From contig JAJDBV010000004.1 in assembly GCA_029261165.1 (NCBI GenBank), positions 1 through 64,000 of the forward strand: 64,000 nt of DNA, written 5' to 3'. The DNA comes from Nitrospirota bacterium (lineage in GTDB: Bacteria; Nitrospirota; Nitrospiria; SBBL01; JAADHI01). Within the stretch, counting starts at the first letter, position 1; every line of letters starts with the position of its first letter. The notes under the pieces were generated by a model. That model ran no database searches and was not told where the DNA came from. It worked only from the letters and a program-made list of their open reading frames with translations. Of this stretch, positions 24,803 to 32,756 are shown in pieces. Made by a program: the position numbers and the translations under genes.

Positions 24803-24833
24803 GAGGAGGGGGTCGTTCCGGCCTCCTCCTTTA
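24803..24833 (+). terminator. intrinsic terminator
   Basis: GAGGAGG and CCTCCTC flank a 12-base loop and run into a short T-rich tail, directly after the 149-aa gene. Confidence 0.7.
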
Positions 24834-24844
24834 TCTCTCATCTA

Positions 24845-25248
24845 CACAGAATTTACAAACGTGAGCCATTTTCATCCTTCAACACGGCATCGATCTGCTG
24901 ACGATTGTCTGGGCAACGACGACATAGGGAGAGGGATTAATCTGAACAAAATCCCTCGCTAGCGGAGGACATCTGGAGATGAAGGAGAACCTCTGAATCC
25001 CATAAAGAAACCGTCTTGTAGGAGTTTCTTCAGCATCTCGCTTCCTTGCAGCCGAAAAGTTTTTAACCAAAACGATTTAAGTGTCGTGAAAACAGGTCAT
25101 TTTTTACGGACAGAAATCTGGTATTCAAAAAGAGATAAGAATTTTGATGGGTCGATCGTGATGGTATGTGGACCGGATCATCGGGCATGATCGGCCGGAT
25201 CGACAGATAAAGGCAGAACGTAAAATGCCTTTCACAAAGGAGCCGACT
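24845..25248. other. leader region of the ribonucleotide reductase gene
   Basis: About 400 bases without a supported gene. A cobalamin riboswitch would be logical before a B12-dependent enzyme, but its conserved boxes were not found. The minus-strand frame here is not convincing. Confidence 0.4.
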
Positions 25249-27468
25249 ATGAGTAAAAAACTTAAACGTCTCATCTCTGAAAACGCTTTGCGTGTATTAG
25301 AGAAACGCTACCTGAAAAGAAACCCGGAAGGAGAAGTGATTGAAACCCCGGATCAACTCTTTCGAAGAGTTGCGGAGAATATTGCCAAGGCGGATCTGAT
25401 CTATGATTCCGATACCGATCTTTCTGTGACCACCTCTGAGTTTTTCAACCTCCTCTCGGAGATGAGATTCCTTCCGAATTCACCCACGCTGATGAATGCC
25501 GGTAGAGAGCTGCAACAGCTCTCCGCCTGTTTCGTCCTTCCGGTCGGGGATTCGATTCAGGAGATCTTCGAAACGATCCGGCAGACGGCCGTTATTCATC
25601 AGACGGGAGGCGGGACTGGATTCTCATTTTCAAGAATACGTCCGAAAGGAGACCGCGTACGAACCACCGGCGGGATCGCATCGGGACCGATCTCTTTTAT
25701 GAAGGTCTTCAACCATGCGACGGAGGCGATCAAACAAGGGGGGACCCGCCGCGGCGCGAACATGGGGATCTTGTCTGTCGACCATCCTGATATCCTCGCG
25801 TTCATCCGGTGCAAGGAAGAGACGGCCGAGATCACCAATTTCAATATCTCCGTCGCCATTACCGATCGGTTTATGCAGGCCTTCAAGAAGAATGAAGACT
25901 ACGACCTGATCAACCCCCGGACCAAAGCGGTTGTGCAAAGACTCTCGGCCAGGGCCGTCATGGACCAGATCGCGACACAGGCCCATAAGACCGGGGAGCC
26001 GGGGCTCTTCTTTATTGACCGGGCGAATGAAGGCCACCCCTTGCCGCATCTCGGTACGATCGAGGCAACCAACCCCTGCGGAGAGCAGCCGCTCCTTCCC
26101 TATGAGAGCTGTAACCTGGGGAGCATTCACCTGGAGAAGCACCTCGTCGAGAATGGAGGGAAATATGAGATCGACTGGGCGGCGCTTGAAAGAAGCGTCC
26201 GGAGCGCCGTTCACTTCCTCGACAATGTGATCGACATGAACCATTACCCGATCGAAGAGATCGAGGCGATTACCAAGGGGAACCGGAAGATAGGCCTCGG
26301 CGTCATGGGCTTCGCTAGAATGCTCTTTAAGTTGGAGATCCCCTACAACTCGGAACAGGGGGTTGAGACGGCAAGAACCGTTATCCGGTTTATCCGAAAA
26401 ATGGCCTACAACGCATCAATTCGATTGGCCGGTGAGCGGGGCGTCTACCCCAACTGGATCGGATCGTTGCACGAAAGAAGGGCGCATCGGGTCCGACACG
26501 CCACGATCATATCGATCGCCCCGACCGGGACGATCTCGATGATCGCCGACACCTCCGGAGGATGCGAACCTGAATTCTCACTCATCTGGCGCAAGACTGT
26601 CATGGATGGGGCGAATCTACCGTATGTACTCGATTATTTCATCGAGGTCGCCAAACGGGAACGATTCTGGAGCGAGGACCTTTTAGAGAAAATCGTTCAA
26701 AACAACGGGTCTGTTTCCGGGATAGAGGCTGTTCCGGAACATTGGCAGCAGGTCTTCATCACCGCCCATGTGATCGATCCTGAGTGGCATGTGCGGATGC
26801 AGGCGGCGTTTCAAGAATATACCGATGCCGCCGTCTCCAAGACAATCAATCTCCCTTCATCTGCCACGGTCCAGGAGGTTAAGCAGGCCTATATCTCTGC
26901 TCACATGATGGGTTGTAAGGGGATCACCGTCTATCGGGACGGTGCCAGAGCGGATCAGGTCCTCAATGTCGGGACCGGGAAGGATCTTCGGCGTGAAATC
27001 AGAAATCACACAGCAACCCTGCCAGACCTGATTCCGGAGTTACGGATCAAGGTCAAGACAAAGAGGGGGAACTCGTATGTCCATCTCGGATTTCTAACGA
27101 GAGAAGAAGGGGTCTCGGAAATCCTCAAGATTCTCCGGAACCAGGGGAGTATTCGGGAGCTGTTCCTTTCCCCATCACCTCATGTGAAGAACCGGGAGTT
27201 GCTCGATATGGTCTGCCGGCTCGGGAGCAAACTGCTTCGGACCGGCGCGCCGATCAAGGACGTCCTGGAGCAACTGATCAAGTCGAATGATCAGTTTGGA
27301 GAGATGACTTCTGATGCATATGCCTTAGTAAAAGGACTGACCACGGTGGTCTCCCAGGTCAAGCAGGAGACAGTGATAAAGCTTCCCTGTCCGGAATGTG
27401 GAGGCAGACCTCTTCGAATGCAGGAAGGGTGTCTCTCCTGCGCCGTCTGTGCATGGACCAAGTGTTAA
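25249..27468 (+). CDS. nrdJ: class II (adenosylcobalamin-dependent) ribonucleotide reductase
   Basis: 739-aa enzyme reducing ribonucleotides to deoxyribonucleotides with B12 as radical source. Seen: PNSPTLMNAGRELQQLSACF with a redox Cys at 94, the thiyl-radical loop ATNPCGEQPLLPYESCNLG (Asn275, Cys277, Glu279, partner Cys288), the phosphate-binding APTGTISMIADTSGGCEPEF, and a Cys-rich tail (CPECGG, then CLSCAVCAWTKC) for re-reduction. There is no iron-dependent R2 gene beside it, as expected for class II. The ATG is preceded by AAAGGAG; the frame extends 81 bases upstream without support. Mobile elements carry such genes to supply nucleotides independently of the host. Confidence 0.93.
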   Translation: MSKKLKRLISENALRVLEKRYLKRNPEGEVIETPDQLFRRVAENIAKADLIYDSDTDLSVTTSEFFNLLSEMRFLPNSPTLMNAGRELQQLSACFVLPVGDSIQEIFETIRQTAVIHQTGGGTGFSFSRIRPKGDRVRTTGGIASGPISFMKVFNHATEAIKQGGTRRGANMGILSVDHPDILAFIRCKEETAEITNFNISVAITDRFMQAFKKNEDYDLINPRTKAVVQRLSARAVMDQIATQAHKTGEPGLFFIDRANEGHPLPHLGTIEATNPCGEQPLLPYESCNLGSIHLEKHLVENGGKYEIDWAALERSVRSAVHFLDNVIDMNHYPIEEIEAITKGNRKIGLGVMGFARMLFKLEIPYNSEQGVETARTVIRFIRKMAYNASIRLAGERGVYPNWIGSLHERRAHRVRHATIISIAPTGTISMIADTSGGCEPEFSLIWRKTVMDGANLPYVLDYFIEVAKRERFWSEDLLEKIVQNNGSVSGIEAVPEHWQQVFITAHVIDPEWHVRMQAAFQEYTDAAVSKTINLPSSATVQEVKQAYISAHMMGCKGITVYRDGARADQVLNVGTGKDLRREIRNHTATLPDLIPELRIKVKTKRGNSYVHLGFLTREEGVSEILKILRNQGSIRELFLSPSPHVKNRELLDMVCRLGSKLLRTGAPIKDVLEQLIKSNDQFGEMTSDAYALVKGLTTVVSQVKQETVIKLPCPECGGRPLRMQEGCLSCAVCAWTKC

Positions 27469-27496
27469 AACAATTGACTGGAGAGAGAACTTGGAT

Positions 27497-28013
27497 ATGA
27501 CGTCCGCATCGATGAGAAGAACGAGAAATAATGAAATTGCCCACAACAAAAAGATGGATGAGATGAAACAGAATGAAGACATCCAATCGGTCTCGATCAT
27601 TAAAATCAAAATGGTCAAAGAAGGATCGATCCCATACAGTGACGAACAAATTGTGAATCATTCCGTTGCCGAGAAGATAGCTCGATCCTTTCTGGGGGCT
27701 ACGGACCGTGAACACTTTCTGGTCCTGATACTAGACCAAAAGAATCGAATCAACGGCATCAATCTCGTCGCCACCGGCAACTTGTCCGAGGTGATCATAC
27801 ATCCGAGAGAGGTCTTTAAACCTGCTATTCTCGGGAATGCCGCGAGGATCATCGTCTTACACAATCATTTCAGGAGATATTCGACCAAGCAATGAGGATG
27901 TGAAGATGACAAAAAGGTTAAGGGATGCCGGAGAGATCCTGGGCATCCAAGTGTTGGATCATATTATTCTGGGGGACGGCAAGCAGTTCAGTTTCGAGGC
28001 AAACGACATGTGA
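27497..28013 (+). pseudogene. radC: RadC/JAB-domain protein, frameshifted
   Basis: The first frame (27497-27895) encodes a RadC-type MPN/JAMM domain up to ARIIVLHNH, then reads into unrelated sequence and stops. From 27870 a second frame resumes exactly at [19 protein letters not shown] and continues [18 protein letters not shown] to a stop at 28013, completing the family. Between the HNH codons and the Ser codon a single T replaces the Pro codon, so two bases are missing from HxHPSGD. RadC proteins are common on mobile elements and have an unproven role in DNA metabolism. Either the gene is broken or the assembly has a two-base error. Confidence 0.8.
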
Positions 28014-28067
28014 GATATCGTGTAAGATTTAAGGAAGGCCGTCATGGCACTGCATAGAGGGGCAGTA

Positions 28068-28106
28068 CGCCATATTATCATGATAATATATCTTGCTATT
28101 ATGGCG
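28068..28106. promoter_or_regulatory. palindromic operator of the toxin-antitoxin operon
   Basis: CGCCATA (28068-28074) and TATGGCG (28100-28106) form an outer inverted repeat, overlapping a perfect 16-bp palindrome TATTATCATGATAATA (28073-28088). It lies about 50 bases before the antitoxin ATG and is the natural site for autorepression by the Xre-type antitoxin. Confidence 0.55.
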
Positions 28107-28157
28107 TGATTGCGTTATCCTTTCAAGCAGCAAGATAAGACTTCCAAGGGGAACGGC

Positions 28158-28514
28158 ATGAAACAAGCTGCAATTCATAAGATCGAGTGTAGTTCCGTTA
28201 TTGAATCGATTCGAAGCACGACACGGCTCTCGCAAGAGGCGTTTGCCCGGGCGCTCGGAGTGTCGATGCGAACGGTTGTACGGTGGGAGAAAGAGGGTGA
28301 TGCGCCGCCCCATTTAGAAAAAGAGCGGCTGGAGTTGATCCATGAATTGGTTCAAACTGCAGCAGAGATGATGGAACAGTGTGACATCCCTGCCTGGTTT
28401 TCCACGCCGAAGGAGGCGCTCTCCGGAGAAAGGCCGGTTGATCTTTTCTCTACATACCGAGGCATTCAGCAGGTCCGGGAGATCCTCGAAAAGACACGTT
28501 GGGGAATCTTCTAA
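28158..28514 (+). CDS. Xre-family antitoxin of a RES toxin pair
   Basis: 118-aa DNA-binding protein. Its HTH is LSQEAFARALGVSMRTVVRW, followed by EKEGDAPPHLEKERLELIHEL and a C-terminal toxin-binding region ending in RGIQQVREILEKTRWGIF. It should neutralise the RES toxin encoded 3 bases downstream and repress the operon through the upstream palindrome. The ATG is preceded by AAGGGGAA; the open frame upstream lacks a signal. Confidence 0.85.
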   Translation: MKQAAIHKIECSSVIESIRSTTRLSQEAFARALGVSMRTVVRWEKEGDAPPHLEKERLELIHELVQTAAEMMEQCDIPAWFSTPKEALSGERPVDLFSTYRGIQQVREILEKTRWGIF

Positions 28515-28517
28515 ACC

Positions 28518-29030
28518 TTGTCAAAACAGATACGTTCTACTTCCCTCAAAAAGACGCCATCCAGGACCCTCCAAACAAAAGCGTATCGCGTTATCGCGCG
28601 CGACTTGATGCCCTTGTCTTTAGAAGGAAGTCTGATGCTCGGGGGGAGATATAATCCTCCGTACCAGTTCGGCGCCATTTATTGTGGTTGGAATGAAGAG
28701 ACCTGCTGGGCGGAGATTGAAAAGAGGCTCGAAGGACCTGTCAAGCGGGCGCGATTTAACGTTATCCCCATCCGTGTTCATCTCAACAAGGTCTTGGATC
28801 TTACCGATCCGACCGTACTCTCTGAGCTAAAGGTAGAACGGCAGGACCTTACACATCCTACGGATTACACGCTGACTCGCCGGATCGCAAATATGGCAAG
28901 AGAAGCCGGTTTCGAAGCGATTCTGGCACCTTCTTCTGCTAGCCCAGGGACTATTATCGCCATCTTTTCAGATCGTTTAGACACCCGATCCAAATTAGCC
29001 GTTGTGAAGCGCCGAAAACCCCACTCATAA
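28518..29030 (+). CDS. RES-domain toxin (NAD+-degrading type)
   Basis: 170 aa. The RES domain signatures are present: RVIARDLMPLSLEGSLMLGGRYNPP (Arg near 25, GGRYN), YCGWNEETCWAEIEKR (Glu), and the C-terminal SPGTIIAIFSDRLD with the family's Ser region. RES toxins deplete NAD+ and halt growth until blocked by their Xre partner. The gene starts on TTG 3 bases after the antitoxin stop, so expression is probably coupled and kept low. A terminator follows. Confidence 0.85.
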   Translation: MSKQIRSTSLKKTPSRTLQTKAYRVIARDLMPLSLEGSLMLGGRYNPPYQFGAIYCGWNEETCWAEIEKRLEGPVKRARFNVIPIRVHLNKVLDLTDPTVLSELKVERQDLTHPTDYTLTRRIANMAREAGFEAILAPSSASPGTIIAIFSDRLDTRSKLAVVKRRKPHS

Positions 29031-29080
29031 CCCCAAAAGTCAATCATAGTCATACAACCGGTATTCTTGTACCGTTTTAA

Positions 29081-29116
29081 GGCCCGGAGGAGATCTTTCC
29101 TTTCGGGCCTTTTTAT
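29081..29116 (+). terminator. intrinsic terminator after the toxin gene
   Basis: AGGCCCG and CGGGCCT form the stem, followed by a run of T residues. Confidence 0.8.
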
Positions 29117-29212
29117 TTCTATTCATCGGATTCGGCAAGGGGAACGCTGCCGGCAGTCTCTTAGGTCTGCCTTAATAGAATCCTAACAATCATCCGAAGC
29201 CCGGATAAAACA

Positions 29213-29254
29213 GCAGAAAGCCCTTTAGAGGATTTCCTTTAAAGGGCTTTCTGC
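29213..29254. terminator. perfect 14-bp inverted repeat (terminator-like)
   Basis: GCAGAAAGCCCTTT (29213-29226) pairs without mismatch with AAAGGGCTTTCTGC (29241-29254). No T tract follows, so it may act as an mRNA-stabilising hairpin or on both strands rather than as a simple terminator. The next gene starts 18 bases later. Confidence 0.55.
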
Positions 29255-29272
29255 GTTAACAAGGAGGTTGAA

Positions 29273-29437
29273 ATGCACTGTACAAACTGCGGTGGGCTGA
29301 TCATTAGCGAACACATTTACACAAGCCAGGGAAATGGACTCGTCTCTAAATGTGTTTTGTGTGGACGGTCCCACGGTCAGAAACACAAACCACAAAGAGA
29401 CCGGAATCGAAGCCGATATGCCCTGTTGATGATCTGA
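29273..29437 (+). CDS. 54-aa zinc-ribbon protein
   Basis: The ATG follows AAGGAGG. Two CxxC knuckles (HCTNCGG and KCVLCGR) separated by about 22 residues predict one zinc ribbon, with a basic C-terminal tail (KHKPQRDRNRSRY) suited to nucleic-acid contact. Family unknown; typical of small mobile-element regulators. Confidence 0.65.
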   Translation: MHCTNCGGLIISEHIYTSQGNGLVSKCVLCGRSHGQKHKPQRDRNRSRYALLMI

Positions 29438-29494
29438 CATCAATGGGATCAAGGGGATCTAAACCGAAAACATTGATTAAAAGGAGGATAGAAA

Positions 29495-29662
29495 ATGAGA
29501 ACAATTGTCATCGATCCGCAAAAAGAAGCAGCCATGCTCAGTCACATGAACCGGGTCCGGCCCTATCTGGACGAAGCATTAAGCGGAATAACGTGGAGCG
29601 ATCTTAAGGGTCACCTTCGTGAGGTTCGCGCAGAGCGTCGTTTTAAAAGAGGATGCCAATAA
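29495..29662 (+). CDS. 55-aa hypothetical protein
   Basis: Preceded by AAAAGGAGG. The product has a hydrophobic start (MRTIVIDPQKEAAM) and an Arg-rich helical C terminus (LREVRAERRFKRGC). Its stop overlaps the start of the second copy of the structured RNA leader, as the membrane-protein gene does at the first copy, although the two proteins are not similar. Confidence 0.55.
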   Translation: MRTIVIDPQKEAAMLSHMNRVRPYLDEALSGITWSDLKGHLREVRAERRFKRGCQ

Positions 29663-29770
29663 AAAGGGGATCAACCAGTCGCCACTGATTGATCCCCCTG
29701 AAGATAGTCCCCTACTCAGAACCTTGTGTAACTTAGAATCAGTCTACTGAGTGGGGGACTTCGTGTCAAG
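29657..29770 (+). promoter_or_regulatory. two-hairpin structured leader, copy 2
   Basis: Hairpin 1 pairs GGGGATCAACCAG (29666-29678) with CTGATTGATCCCC (29685-29697). Hairpin 2 pairs AGTCCCCTACTCAG (29706-29719) with CTGAGTGGGGGACT (29747-29760), with AATCAGTCT conserved in the inner part. The element TCGTGTCAAGA follows. The second stem differs in sequence from copy 1 but keeps pairing, which is evidence for a selected RNA structure. Confidence 0.6.
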
Positions 29771-29807
29771 AAAAACTGTCATCCAACAGACAAGGAGGAA
29801 GAAGAAG

Positions 29808-29972
29808 ATGAAGAAGAGATCCTGCGGTGGAAAGTTTCTCGCAAAATGGCAAGGTGAAGGCCCTCTCGGAAGAGGATGCTCCCCGCTCTGGTATCAAAAA
29901 GGCCATCGGGATGAAGATATGATAGACCGGTATACCATTGCATCAGACGGCATGGTGCTTCTAAATCAATAA
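29808..29972 (+). CDS. 54-aa conserved small protein, paralogue B
   Basis: Preceded by CAAGGAGG. Same length and motif order as the protein at 24116-24280 (GGKFL, WQGEGP-x-GR, SPL, QKG, YTI, DG). About half the residues are identical by eye. It retains a Cys near residue 6 and another near 27 that paralogue A lacks in those positions. Its conserved structured leader strongly suggests a duplicated regulatory unit. Confidence 0.7.
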   Translation: MKKRSCGGKFLAKWQGEGPLGRGCSPLWYQKGHRDEDMIDRYTIASDGMVLLNQ

Positions 29973-30030
29973 GCGTTGAGAAGGTCCGGCAGGGGGGATG
30001 CCTGTCGGGCTTTCTTTTCTGGAGGAGGTC

Positions 30031-30285
30031 ATGGAAGAGAAACATTTATTGTGCGAATCCGGCACGCACAGACTCTTAACAAACGAATCTCTTAATGGGA
30101 ACCATCTCTCTTTCGAAGATCGTCTCTTTTTAGAGGCGATCCGTAAAACCGGGTTTCCGGAACGGTTGAGGCAAAGACGTCCGAAGCTTTTCGACCGTCT
30201 GCAGGGGAGATTGGTCTCACTGAAAAAAGAAGTCATTAAATTATACGAAAAGGATCAAAAGAAGAGGAGGCGATGTGAACAATAG
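30031..30285 (+). CDS. hypothetical helical protein (84 aa)
   Basis: Unrecognised. The ATG follows GGAGGAGG. Charged, helical sequence (FEDRLFLEAIRKTGFPERLR, then RLVSLKKEVIKLYEKDQKKRRR) ends in a basic tail. It overlaps the next gene's start by 11 bases, indicating translational coupling with that 467-aa protein. Confidence 0.6.
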   Translation: MEEKHLLCESGTHRLLTNESLNGNHLSFEDRLFLEAIRKTGFPERLRQRRPKLFDRLQGRLVSLKKEVIKLYEKDQKKRRRCEQ

Positions 30286-31678
30286 TCTCAAGGAAAATCA
30301 AAAACCGATCTATCTGTCTGACGCAGTTGCCGACGATACGGTCGATCTGATCTCTGAGCCGGAATCGATCCTGGCCCACAGCCGGATGCAGACTTACGCC
30401 GGCACCCTGCGGCCCGGGATAAAGGTCCCCTACGAGAGCGGAAAAGACGCCCTTTCACCGAAAGAGAAGGCGCTCTACAAGAAAAGGGTTCTCGGAGGAA
30501 GATCGCCGCGCGAGATCGAAAAGGAAATCGGCAAGATGCTCCGACCCAAGAATGTCCCTTATTTTTCGGTCTACCGCACTGAATGCAAAAACAGGCCGGA
30601 GCATGCCGATCTGATCCGATCGCTTTATGGGAATGAACGGGGGGAGATCTCGCGGCTTCGCATTACCTTTCTTTCGGACAAGTGGTGGGAGTACCTCCCT
30701 CACAACCTGATGGCGTTCAAGCGATCAGGGCTTTACTGTTCGTCCGAGCGGATCGGAGGAAAACTGGTCGCCTCTCGGGATCCTGAGCTGGAAAACGGCA
30801 CAGGGGGAAAGAACGAGTCTCATCGGAGATTCAAGAGAGAAAAGATCACGCTTCCCTGTATACCGGACGAATGTCCGATCTATCAGTCGAAGGGATGTCA
30901 ATTCTCCGGTGTCCTTCATTTTCTGATCCTGGGGATTCCAGGAACCGACCTGTGGCGGCTTCCGACGACTTCTTTGTATTCGGTCGCGGCGATCTACAAA
31001 AAGCTCAATGATTTTAATCAGGCCTTTAGAAAAAAGGGGAAGAGCATCATCGGGATGCCGTTTGAGCTTTATAAGGCCGAGGAGGAGATCTCACGGTGGG
31101 ACCCGGAAAAGGGGCGGGTTCGGAACAAACAGTGGATCATCCGGATCGACTGTCCCGAACTTCCGCTTGCCGATCTCATCGTTCAGATGTCCAGTTTCAA
31201 CTTGGAGCAAAACGGTTCAGTGAAGCCTCTTCTGGAGAACCGGAGCCAGGAGCAACCTCCTCTTCAAGAAAATAGATCAATCCCGCCGACGACAACAAAC
31301 CGGGACGTAAACGGAAAGGGTCGTGGAAATCGAGGGATAAGAGAAGAACCGGCTGCGCCAGAGAAGGCTGAAATCAAGGCGCATGAAGAGGAAGAAGCGG
31401 CCGATCCGTTGACGGCGATCCGCTCATCGATCTTATCCGAGCTGGAGCCGATCGGAGTGGTGCCGATGTCTGTCGTTGAAGTCTTTCTTGCCGAGGTCAA
31501 AAAGAGCCGCTTCGATGAACTCTCCTTGGAAGAAGTCCAAACGCTTTCTCAAAAAGTGTTCGCGGCGAAAAAAAATGCCTCGCGGTTAAACAACCCGGAA
31601 AAGAGCCACTCGAATCTTCCGCCAAGAACCCAGGCCGAGCGAAAGCCTGTGGGACAAGTAAAAGACGCGATATTTTAG
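30275..31678 (+). CDS. phage/plasmid-type protein, possible Gp3-like recombination directionality factor
   Basis: 467 aa. The central region shows RLRITFLSDKWWEYLPHNL, then a Cys pair in PDECPIYQSKGCQFSGVLHFLI and GTDLWRLPTTSLYSVAAIYK, a pattern recalling the Gp3-like recombination-directionality-factor family, in which a CP-x-C zinc site and a WxLxTxSxxSI motif occur. The C-terminal third is low-complexity and charged, with a helical end. The GTG start overlaps the previous gene. It lies just upstream of primase and helicase genes, so a replication or ssDNA-related role is also possible. The family call is tentative. Confidence 0.55.
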   Translation: MNNSLKENQKPIYLSDAVADDTVDLISEPESILAHSRMQTYAGTLRPGIKVPYESGKDALSPKEKALYKKRVLGGRSPREIEKEIGKMLRPKNVPYFSVYRTECKNRPEHADLIRSLYGNERGEISRLRITFLSDKWWEYLPHNLMAFKRSGLYCSSERIGGKLVASRDPELENGTGGKNESHRRFKREKITLPCIPDECPIYQSKGCQFSGVLHFLILGIPGTDLWRLPTTSLYSVAAIYKKLNDFNQAFRKKGKSIIGMPFELYKAEEEISRWDPEKGRVRNKQWIIRIDCPELPLADLIVQMSSFNLEQNGSVKPLLENRSQEQPPLQENRSIPPTTTNRDVNGKGRGNRGIREEPAAPEKAEIKAHEEEEAADPLTAIRSSILSELEPIGVVPMSVVEVFLAEVKKSRFDELSLEEVQTLSQKVFAAKKNASRLNNPEKSHSNLPPRTQAERKPVGQVKDAIF

Positions 31679-31697
31679 GCGGGTTAAACGTGATGCC

Positions 31698-31735
31698 GGA
31701 GGCCCTGGGATGGTGATCTCCAGGGCCTCCTTATT
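31698..31735 (+). terminator. intrinsic terminator or attenuator before the primase gene
   Basis: GGAGGCCCTGG and CCAGGGCCTCC form an 11-bp perfect stem followed by a T-rich tail, only about 15 bases before the primase start. This position allows attenuation of primase expression. Confidence 0.7.
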
Positions 31736-31751
31736 ATTTAGGAGGAACAGT

Positions 31752-32756
31752 GTGACATTGGAAGAGGTCAAAACAATACCGATCCTTGATGTGGCCACCT
31801 GGCTGGGTCTCAAGTTAAGAGGCCGATCAGCGCATTGCTTTGCGCATACACCTGATCGTCATCCGTCGCTTGTATTCAACCTACGGAGAAACACATTCAA
31901 ATGCTATGTCTGTCCGGAGATCCGCGGGTCAGTGATTGACCTGGTGATGCAGGTCAGTAAATGCAGTTGTAAAGAAGCGATAAAAATGCTTGAGACCTAT
32001 GCCGGAAAACCGATCCGATATCGACCGTCCGGTCCATCTTTGAAACGGCAGCAGGACGCAAGCCTTTCGCCGGAATATAAAGGCATGATCCTCGATACAC
32101 TCCTCCAGGCGGCCCCTCTGGAAAAAGAAGGACTCCGTTACCTGGTTGGTCGGGGGATCGACCCGGACACTGCGCTCAGGATGGGAGTCGGATCCTTGCG
32201 GCCTGAAACATATCAAAGCCTGTTCAGGGTTTTGGTTTCGTTGCACGGCCGGTCTGCACTGCGTCGTTCCGGCCTGACCCATTTCTTTCTATTGGCGAAG
32301 GAAGGGCTTTCGTTTCTCCTCTTTCCCTACCGGTCGGGAAAACGGACACATCTGATCAAGGCACGGTGCCTTCTCACAAAGGAAGAAGCGGATGGCCGCA
32401 ATATACGCCGGTTTGTGGCGACCGAGCCGGCGGAGATCCTCTACAACCAGGATGCCGTTCAATCGACGTCACCACTTTATTTATGCGAGGGGGAGATCGA
32501 CACATTGACGATGATCCAAAGGGGCTATGCGGCCATCGGCATCCCCGGGGTCAATAGCTTCAGGGATGATTGGTTTAAGTCCCTTGCCGGGAAAGAGGTC
32601 ATTCTCTGCCTTGACAATGATGAGGCCTGGGAAAAGGCATCGGAATGGTTCAACGCCGAATTCTCCCGTCACGGCATCACCCATTCCCGCTTTTCTTTAC
32701 CGGCCGGGATGGACATCAATCAGTATTTTCAACAGAAGGAGGTTTGTCTTGGATGA
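31752..32756 (+). CDS. DnaG-type primase (CHC2 zinc finger and TOPRIM)
   Basis: 334 aa. The N-terminal zf-CHC2 finger is HCFAHTPDRHPSLVF then FKCYVCPEIRGSVIDLVM. A linker leads to a TOPRIM domain with the acidic Glu in YLCEGEIDTLTMIQRGY and the Asp pair in EVILCLDNDEAW. It should make RNA primers for the element's own replication. Shorter than chromosomal DnaG (~600 aa) and lacking its helicase-binding domain, as in plasmid and phage primases. GTG start after GGAGG; the stop overlaps the next gene by 8 bases. Confidence 0.85.
   Translation: MTLEEVKTIPILDVATWLGLKLRGRSAHCFAHTPDRHPSLVFNLRRNTFKCYVCPEIRGSVIDLVMQVSKCSCKEAIKMLETYAGKPIRYRPSGPSLKRQQDASLSPEYKGMILDTLLQAAPLEKEGLRYLVGRGIDPDTALRMGVGSLRPETYQSLFRVLVSLHGRSALRRSGLTHFFLLAKEGLSFLLFPYRSGKRTHLIKARCLLTKEEADGRNIRRFVATEPAEILYNQDAVQSTSPLYLCEGEIDTLTMIQRGYAAIGIPGVNSFRDDWFKSLAGKEVILCLDNDEAWEKASEWFNAEFSRHGITHSRFSLPAGMDINQYFQQKEVCLG

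Noticed and set aside
24845..25248. cobalamin riboswitch before the ribonucleotide reductase
   Set aside because: Expected biologically, but the conserved B12-box bases and helices could not be found.
25630..26244. 204-aa minus-strand frame
   Set aside because: Antisense to the ribonucleotide reductase catalytic region, whose motifs are unambiguous.
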